The notes under the pieces are model-generated. The model ran no database searches. It saw only the letters and a program-made list of their open reading frames with translations, and was not told the DNA's origin. A program made the position numbers and the translations under genes. Source: Owenia fusiformis (lineage: Eukaryota; Annelida; Polychaeta; Sabellida; Oweniidae). From it: DNA of 34,000 nucleotides. Position 1 is the stretch's first letter, and each line of letters begins with the position of its first letter. Below, piece by piece: positions 29,975 to 34,000 of this stretch. The stretch covers positions 1-34,000 of the forward strand of contig CAIIXF020000079.1 in NCBI GenBank assembly GCA_903813345.2. Direction: 5' to 3'.

Positions 29975-31416
29975 AATTTTTCAATATTTTCTTCTCTACT
30001 CTTGACTTTCTGTCAGGATACCATCAGATCGATTTTTCTCGAAATTTCAAAACGCTTTCACTTCCGAACCGGAAGTCGGATCGAAATTTGGTTTGCAGAT
30101 TCGGATTCCTGACAAAATTCTACTCCTAATTCATAACTCATACGTTAAATATGGAGATTTTTTATTTTGACCTACTTTTCGGACACGCCATAACTTCCGA
30201 ACCGGAAGTCGGATCGAAATTTGGTTTGCAGATTCGGATTCCTGAGAAAATTCTATACTTAATTCATAACTCAAACGTCAAATTTGGAGAACTTTTTATT
30301 TTGACCTACTTTTCGGACACCATATCTCAAAAGTGGGTCAAAATACTTTCTGACGGCAAAAGGCTAACACTATTAGCATATTCTTGCCTACATGTATACA
30401 CAATTTCGAAGAATATAATCAAAGTGTAGTGTCAGAATCGAAAAAATAAGGAAAACCTATGAATTTGACCTAGATTTTGACCTAGGCATTTCGGTGTCCA
30501 AATTGTGAAGCAAGTAGGCTTTTGAGGTCCCCTTCTTTTAAAGGCTTTGATTATATGAAGCTGAACTCAGTCTATATTCCGTATTTTTCACTTCAAAAAT
30601 TTTTTTTTCCCATTGACTTAACATGGGCACCAAATTTAGCGATTTTTGAGTTTTCAAAACGCCATAACTTCCGAACCGGAAGTCAGATCCAAATTTCGTT
30701 TTCGGATTCAGAATCCTGAGAAAATTTCCTATAAGACTAATATCCTGGACATTTGATTCGGAGAACTTTTTTTTGGACCTCGTTTTCGGACACTGATATC
30801 TCGAAATCGGGTTGAGATATCAAAAAACTAAATCGACCCTAGGTTTCCTACTTTTTTATAAGGAACACAATGAAAAAAACCCGGATCAAAAATATTAAAG
30901 GACAACCGAGAAAATCGAAAAAAGTGACAAAGTACTGGATTTGACCTAGTTCTTGACCTTTGACCTAGATAAAAATTTGACCCAATTTCCGAGGAACTAG
31001 ATTCTGGACCTAAATTGACCAAATGACTGACTTTACTGAACATTTTATGGTTATTGAGAAAACTGGTTTAGAATAATAATAATAAGAACTAGATTTTGGA
31101 AATTGAACGAAGTTCAATTTCAGACTCCAGACCTAGACTTTTTTTAGCCGAGTCATCCAGAATAAGCCGAGTCATCCAGAATAAGCTGAGTCATCTACAA
31201 AGAGATGGATAAATAAAATAGGAAGGTGGGATAGGATAGAATAGGAAAGAACGATAGGATAGAATAAGAAAGAAGGATAGGATAGAATAGAATAGGAAGA
31301 AAGGATAGGATAGGATAGGAAGGATAGGAAGGAAAAGATACGAAGAAAGGATAGAAAAGATACGAAGAAAGGATAGAAAGGAAGGATAGGATAAGATCAG
31401 ATAGGAAGGATGGATG
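29975..31416 (+). repeat. Higher-order unit H14 (P-M-M-Q-M'-T1-I), 1442 bp
   Basis: M starts are 30053, 30186 and 30660. DR1 is at 30954-30966 and I is at 31099-31121. It differs from H13 and H15 mainly by single bases and by the length of the GGAT array. Confidence 0.9.
31203..31416 (+). repeat. GGAT array closing H14
   Basis: It contains an internal duplication of GAAAAGATACGAAGAAAGGA (about 31330-31375), which accounts for its extra length over H13. Confidence 0.88.
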
Positions 31417-32826
31417 AATTTTTCAACATTTTCTTCTCTACTCTTGACTTTCTATCAGGATACCATCAGATCGATTTTCCGAAATTTCAAAACGCCATAA
31501 CTTCCGAACCGGAAGTCGGATCGAAATTTGGTTTGAAGATTCGGATTCTTGACAAAATTCTACCCCTAATTCATAACTCATACGTTTAATTTGGAGATTT
31601 TTTATTTTGACCTACTTTTCGGACACGCCATAACTTCCGAACCGGAAGTCGGGTCGAAATTTGGTTTGCAGATTCGGATTCCTGACAAAATTCTCCCCTT
31701 AATTCATAACTCATATATTAAATTTGGAGAACTTTTTATTTTGACCTACTTTTCGGACACCATATCTCAAAAGTGGGGCAAAATACTTTCTGACGGCAAA
31801 AGGCTAACACTATTAGCACACTCTTGGCTACATGCATACAAAATTTCGAAGAATATAATTAATCTGTAGTGTCAGAATAGCAAAAATAAGGAAAAACTTT
31901 GAATTTGACCTAGATTTTGACCTATGCATTTTGGTGTCCAAATTTTGAAGCTAGATGGCTTTTGAGGTCCCATTCTTTTAAAAGCTTTCATTATATTTAG
32001 CTGAACTCAGTCTATATTTCGTATTTTTCACTTCAATAAAATCTTTTTTCCCATTGACTTAACATGGGCTCCAAATTTAGCGATTTTTGAGCTTTCAAAA
32101 CGCCATAACTTCAGAACCGGAAGTCTGACCCAAATTTCGTTTTCAGATTCGGAATCCTGGGAAAATTTCTTATAAGACTGCTATCCTGGACATTTGATTC
32201 AGAGAACTTTTTTTTAGACCTCGTTTTCGGACACTGATATCTCGAAATCGGTTTGAGATATCAAAAAACTAAATCGACCCTAGCTTTCCTACTTTTTTAT
32301 AAGGAACACAATGAAAAAAACCCGGATCGAAAATATTGAAGGACGACCGAGAAAATCGAAAAAAGTGACAAAGTACTGGATTTGACCTAGTTCTTGACCT
32401 TTGACCTAGATAAAAATTTGACCCAATTTCCTAGGAACTAGATTCTGGACCTAAATTGACCAAATGACTGACTTTACTGAAAACCTTACGGTTATTGAGA
32501 AAACTTGCTTAGAATAATAACTAGATTTTGGAAATTGAACGAAGTTCAATTTCAGACTCCAGATCTAGACTTTTTTTTAGCCGAGTCATCCAGAATAAGC
32601 CGAGTCATCCAGAATAAGCTGAGTCATCTAGAAAGAGATGGATAAATAAAATAGGAAGGTAGGATAGGATAGAATAGGAAAGAACGATAGGATAGAATAA
32701 GAAAGAAGGATAGGATAGAATAGAATAGGAAGAAAAGATAGGATAGGATAGGAAGGATAGGAAGGAAAAGATATGAATGAAGGATAGATAGGAAGGATAG
32801 GGTAGGATGAGATAGGAAGGATGGAT
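31417..32826 (+). repeat. Higher-order unit H15 (P-M-M-Q-M'-T1-I), 1410 bp
   Basis: M starts are 31493, 31626 and 32101. DR1 is at 32395-32407 and I is at 32531-32553. T1 has TTTCCTAGGAACTAG in place of TTTCCGAGGAACTAG, which puts a stop into the minus-strand frame open in sister copies. Confidence 0.9.
32637..32826 (+). repeat. GGAT array closing H15
   Basis: GATGGATAAATAAAATAGG start as in H3, H13 and H14, with a private GATATGAATGAAGG change. Confidence 0.88.
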
Positions 32827-34000
32827 GAATTTTTCAATATTTTCTTCTCTACTCTTGACTTTCTATCAGGATACCATCAGATCGATTTTTCTCGAAATTT
32901 TAAAACGCTATCACTTCCGAACCGGAAGTCGGATCGAAATTTGGTTTGCAGATTCGGATTCCTGACAAAATTCTACCCCTAATTCATAACTCATACGTTA
33001 AATTTGGAGATTTTTTATTTTGACCTACTTTTCGGACACACCATAACTTCCGAACCGGAAGTCGGATCGAAATTTGGTTTGCAGATTCGGATTCCTGAGA
33101 CAATTCTATACTTAATTGATAACTCAAACGTCAAATTTGGAGAACTTTTTATTTTGACCTACTTTTCGGACACCATATCTCAAAAGTGGGTCAAAATACT
33201 TTCTGACGGCAAAAGGCTAACACTATTAGCATATTCTTGGCTACATGTATACAGAATTTCGAAGAATATAATTAAAGTGTAGTGTCAGAATCGAAAAAAT
33301 AAGGAAAACCTATGAATTTGACCTAGATTTTGACCTAGGCATTTCGGTGTCCAAATTGTGAAGCTAGATGGCTTTTGAGGTCCCCTTCCTTTAAAGGCTT
33401 TGATTATATGAAGCTGAACTCAGTCTATATTCCGTATTTTTCACTTCAAAAAAATATTTTTTCCCATTGACTTAACATGGGCATCAAATTTAGCGATTTT
33501 CGAGTTTTCAAAACGCCATAACTTCCGAACTGGAAGTCAGATCCAAATTTCGTTTTCAGATTCGGAATCCTGAGAAAATTTCCTATAAGACTAATATCCT
33601 GGACATTTGATTCGGAGAACTTTGTTTTGGACCTCGTTTTCGGACACTGATATCTCGAAATCGGTTTGAGATATCAAAAAACTAAATCGACCCTAGGTTT
33701 CCTACTTTTTTATAAGGAACACAATGAAAAAAAACCGGATCGAAAATATTGAAGGACGACCGAGAAAATCGAAAAAAGTGACAAAGTACTGGATTTGACC
33801 TAGTTCTTGACCTTTGACCTAGATCAAAATTTGACCCAATTTCCGAGGAACTAGATTCTGAACCTAAATTGACCAAATGACTGACTTTACTGAAAACCTT
33901 ATGGTTATTGAGAAAACTGGTTTAGAATAATAATAATAATAAGAAGAATAAGAAAACTGACGAGAACAATAGACTCCAGATTTTCAATCTGGAGTCTAAT
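32827..34000 (+). repeat. Higher-order unit H16, cut by window end (P-M-M-Q-M'-T1-S)
   Basis: M starts are 32906, 33039 and 33514. DR1 is at 33808-33820. The T1 tail leads through a GAATAATAATAATAAGAAG microsatellite into one S stem-loop at the very end. The array therefore continues beyond the window. Confidence 0.88.
33970..33998. repeat. S stem-loop, 13-bp stem, loop TTC
   Basis: Perfect TAGACTCCAGATT / AATCTGGAGTCTA arms, the same form as at 6066 and 12952, with flank CTGACGAGAACAA. More stem-loops may follow outside the window. Confidence 0.9.

Larger units (their letters stand above)
1078..34000 (+). repeat. Higher-order satellite array (whole block)
   Basis: From here to the window end almost all sequence can be assigned to a small set of recurring modules in one orientation. 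The ruler is strict. M monomers lie 133 bp apart (for example 4526 to 4659, 15476 to 15609, 33 kb: 32906 to 33039) and M+Q blocks 474-476 bp apart (18833, 19309, 19785, 20261). Complete higher-order units of about 1.4, 1.9, 2.65 and 2.85 kb are separated by minisatellite arrays. The left 1.6 kb is strongly diverged and the right side nearly identical unit to unit, as expected for an array edge. I recognise no transposon protein in it. Confidence 0.9.

Noticed and set aside
1-34000. Telomeric repeats, tRNA or rRNA genes, or transposon proteins
   Set aside because: No TTAGGG-type runs, no recognisable tRNA/rRNA core sequences and no reverse transcriptase or transposase motif were seen on either strand.
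2692-34000. LTR or TIR transposon explanation for the higher-order units
   Set aside because: Units abut head to tail without terminal repeats or target-site duplications, and closing arrays vary. Tandem exchange explains the layout better.

Overview
The window is eukaryotic non-coding DNA and, in my reading, holds no protein-coding gene, tRNA or rRNA. It is a satellite block with at least three nested levels of tandem repetition. It is A+T-rich, has abundant simple and minisatellite repeats, and has no dense ORF or operon structure, so a bacterial or phage origin is excluded. An animal genome is most likely. The many TGACCT runs remind me of marine-invertebrate intergenic DNA, but that is an impression and the species cannot be fixed from the sequence.

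Modules named here and used in the entries. M is a 133-bp monomer that contains ACTTCCGAACCGGAAGT and ends in GACCTACTTTTCGGACAC. Q is an approximately 342-bp extension that follows some M copies and contains TGACCTAGATTTTGACCT. M+Q repeats with a period of 474-476 bp. M' is the last, diverged M of a unit. T1 and T2 are two alternative approximately 300-bp terminal modules; nearly all copies carry AGGTCAAAGGTCA on the minus strand. S is an optional cassette of 0-4 perfect stem-loops (stem TAGACTCCAGAT). I is a short palindrome (arms GAAATTGAAC / GTTCAATTTC). The unit then closes with one of two arrays: a 19-bp repeat followed by GGAT/GGATA repeats, or a 12-bp GAGTAAGTAGCT repeat. The next unit opens with leader P (after GGAT arrays) or leader Z (after GAGTAAGT arrays).

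Layout. 1-1077 is a degenerate 4-bp GACC/GACT/GAAC repeat with an internal 473-bp duplication. 1078-2691 holds old, diverged M/Q fragments interrupted by non-repetitive sequence, including a 22-bp inverted repeat. 2692-34000 holds 17 consecutive higher-order units (H0-H16), all in the same orientation. Units of about 1.4 kb (P-M-M-Q-M'-T1: H7, H13, H14, H15, H16) and about 1.9 kb (one more M+Q: H1, H2) dominate the flanks. The middle (12.3-28.3 kb) carries Z-type units of 1.9-2.85 kb ending in T2.

The pieces behave as interchangeable cassettes. T1/T2, tails, closing arrays and leaders occur in several combinations, and length differences between units are whole numbers of 133 or about 475 bp. 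This points to unequal exchange or gene conversion with preferred breakpoints. No function is proven. The repeated nuclear-receptor-like (DR1) and ETS-like motifs and the stem-loop cassettes are the parts most worth testing.
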